DNA from: Actinomycetes bacterium
Lineage (GTDB): Bacteria; Actinomycetota; Acidimicrobiia; Acidimicrobiales; RAAP-2
Assembly: GCA_021799915.1 (NCBI GenBank)
Contig: JAJYZN010000058.1
Location: 1 to 14,396 of the forward strand
Direction of reading: 5' to 3'
DNA length: 14,396 nt
Numbering within the stretch: the stretch's first letter is position 1; every line of letters begins with the position of its first letter. The position numbers and the translations under genes are program-made. Of the stretch, positions 14,038 through 14,396 are shown piece after piece. A model generated the notes under the pieces. That model worked only from the letters and a program-made list of their open reading frames with translations, made no database searches and was not told the origin of the DNA.

Positions 14038-14396
14038 TCAGGGGGAGGGCAGAGTGGCTCCGCTGGGCGTGGTCGCGACGACACTCCGGTCACGCGACGT
14101 CTCGGGCCCCTCGGGATGCGAGGTGCCGATATTCACGGTGGTCCTTCCCGCTCCATCGTCGACCTCCTTGGACACCTCAGCCCGAACGCCGATGTCCCTC
14201 GAGAGAACTTGGACCAGCCTCGACGGTCGGCAAACCGTCCCCATGCATGCGACGCCGAGCTTGGGCGGCTGTCGCCCGCCAGCCACATAGGACCAGTTCG
14301 CCGGTGGTTTCGCCAGTGACATGGGACCACCCGGCTCGCCAGTTGTAGTACCACCCTGAGGGTCCACCTCCTCCGGCCCGACACAGGTTCGGCTGG
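14038..14396 (-). CDS. Possible C-terminal end of an unknown protein, cut by the window edge
   Basis: On the minus strand a frame is open from the right edge to a TGA at 14040-14038, about 118 codons. GTG and ATG codons at 14367 and 14322 could be starts, or the gene could begin outside the window. By hand count, from the GTG at 14367, GC at codon positions 1, 2 and 3 is about 66, 62 and 72 percent. That order is coding-like but weaker than expected for a GC-rich gene. The C-terminus is Ser/Thr/Pro-rich; two Cys lie close together (VACMGTVC). I recognise no domain. It may be non-coding; a competing plus-strand frame (13864-14319) overlaps it and looks less protein-like (Arg/Gly-rich). Confidence 0.3.
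   Translation of the reverse strand, partial: SRTCVGPEEVDPQGGTTTGEPGGPMSLAKPPANWSYVAGGRQPPKLGVACMGTVCRPSRLVQVLSRDIGVRAEVSKEVDDGAGRTTVNIGTSHPEGPETSRDRSVVATTPSGATLPSP

Overview
The window is a GC-rich, densely packed piece of bacterial chromosome. Base composition, many GTG starts, ATGA/GTGA overlaps, a Thr-rich linker in an exported protein and actinobacterial-type families suggest a high-GC actinobacterium, possibly an Acidimicrobiia-like lineage. That placement is inference; no rRNA or other marker is present to test it. I see no tRNA, rRNA, CRISPR array, insertion sequence or phage gene.

Left block (about 1-8511, all plus strand). First come three overlapping genes: the C-terminal two thirds of an FAD glycerol-3-phosphate dehydrogenase (glpD, cut by the window edge), an FAD-binding oxidase of the alkylglycerone-phosphate synthase (AGPS) family, and an FGGY carbohydrate kinase of the glycerol-kinase type. 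Both junctions are ATGA overlaps, so they look like one translationally coupled glycerol/DHAP module, possibly linked to ether-lipid chemistry. After 39 bases carrying a short direct repeat comes a MoxR AAA+ ATPase, a DUF58 protein and a transglutaminase-like membrane protein (TgpA/DUF3488 type), joined by GTGA overlaps. This triad is widespread and is thought to act at the cell envelope. The DUF58 gene ends in four 18-bp tandem repeats, the last of which forms a perfect 11-bp inverted repeat next to the ribosome binding site of the transglutaminase gene.

Right block (8563 to about 13753, all minus strand, so read right to left). An exported phosphodiester-glycosidase-like protein is followed by xseA and xseB (exonuclease VII large and small subunits), a metallo-beta-lactamase-fold hydrolase of the glyoxalase II/persulfide dioxygenase type, and an NAD(P)H-dependent ferredoxin-reductase-type flavoprotein. 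xseA/xseB/hydrolase overlap by 1-4 bases and are probably co-transcribed. The two blocks converge at 8512-8562.

The right edge (13814-14396) has no recognisable gene. It holds an imperfect 27-bp tandem repeat with GC-rich hairpins and a minus-strand frame that stays open to the window edge and may be the end of an unknown protein.

Most of the window is ordinary chromosomal content. The points most worth checking are the glpD/AGPS-like/kinase module, the altered glycerol pocket of the kinase, and the repeat/hairpin at the DUF58-transglutaminase junction.
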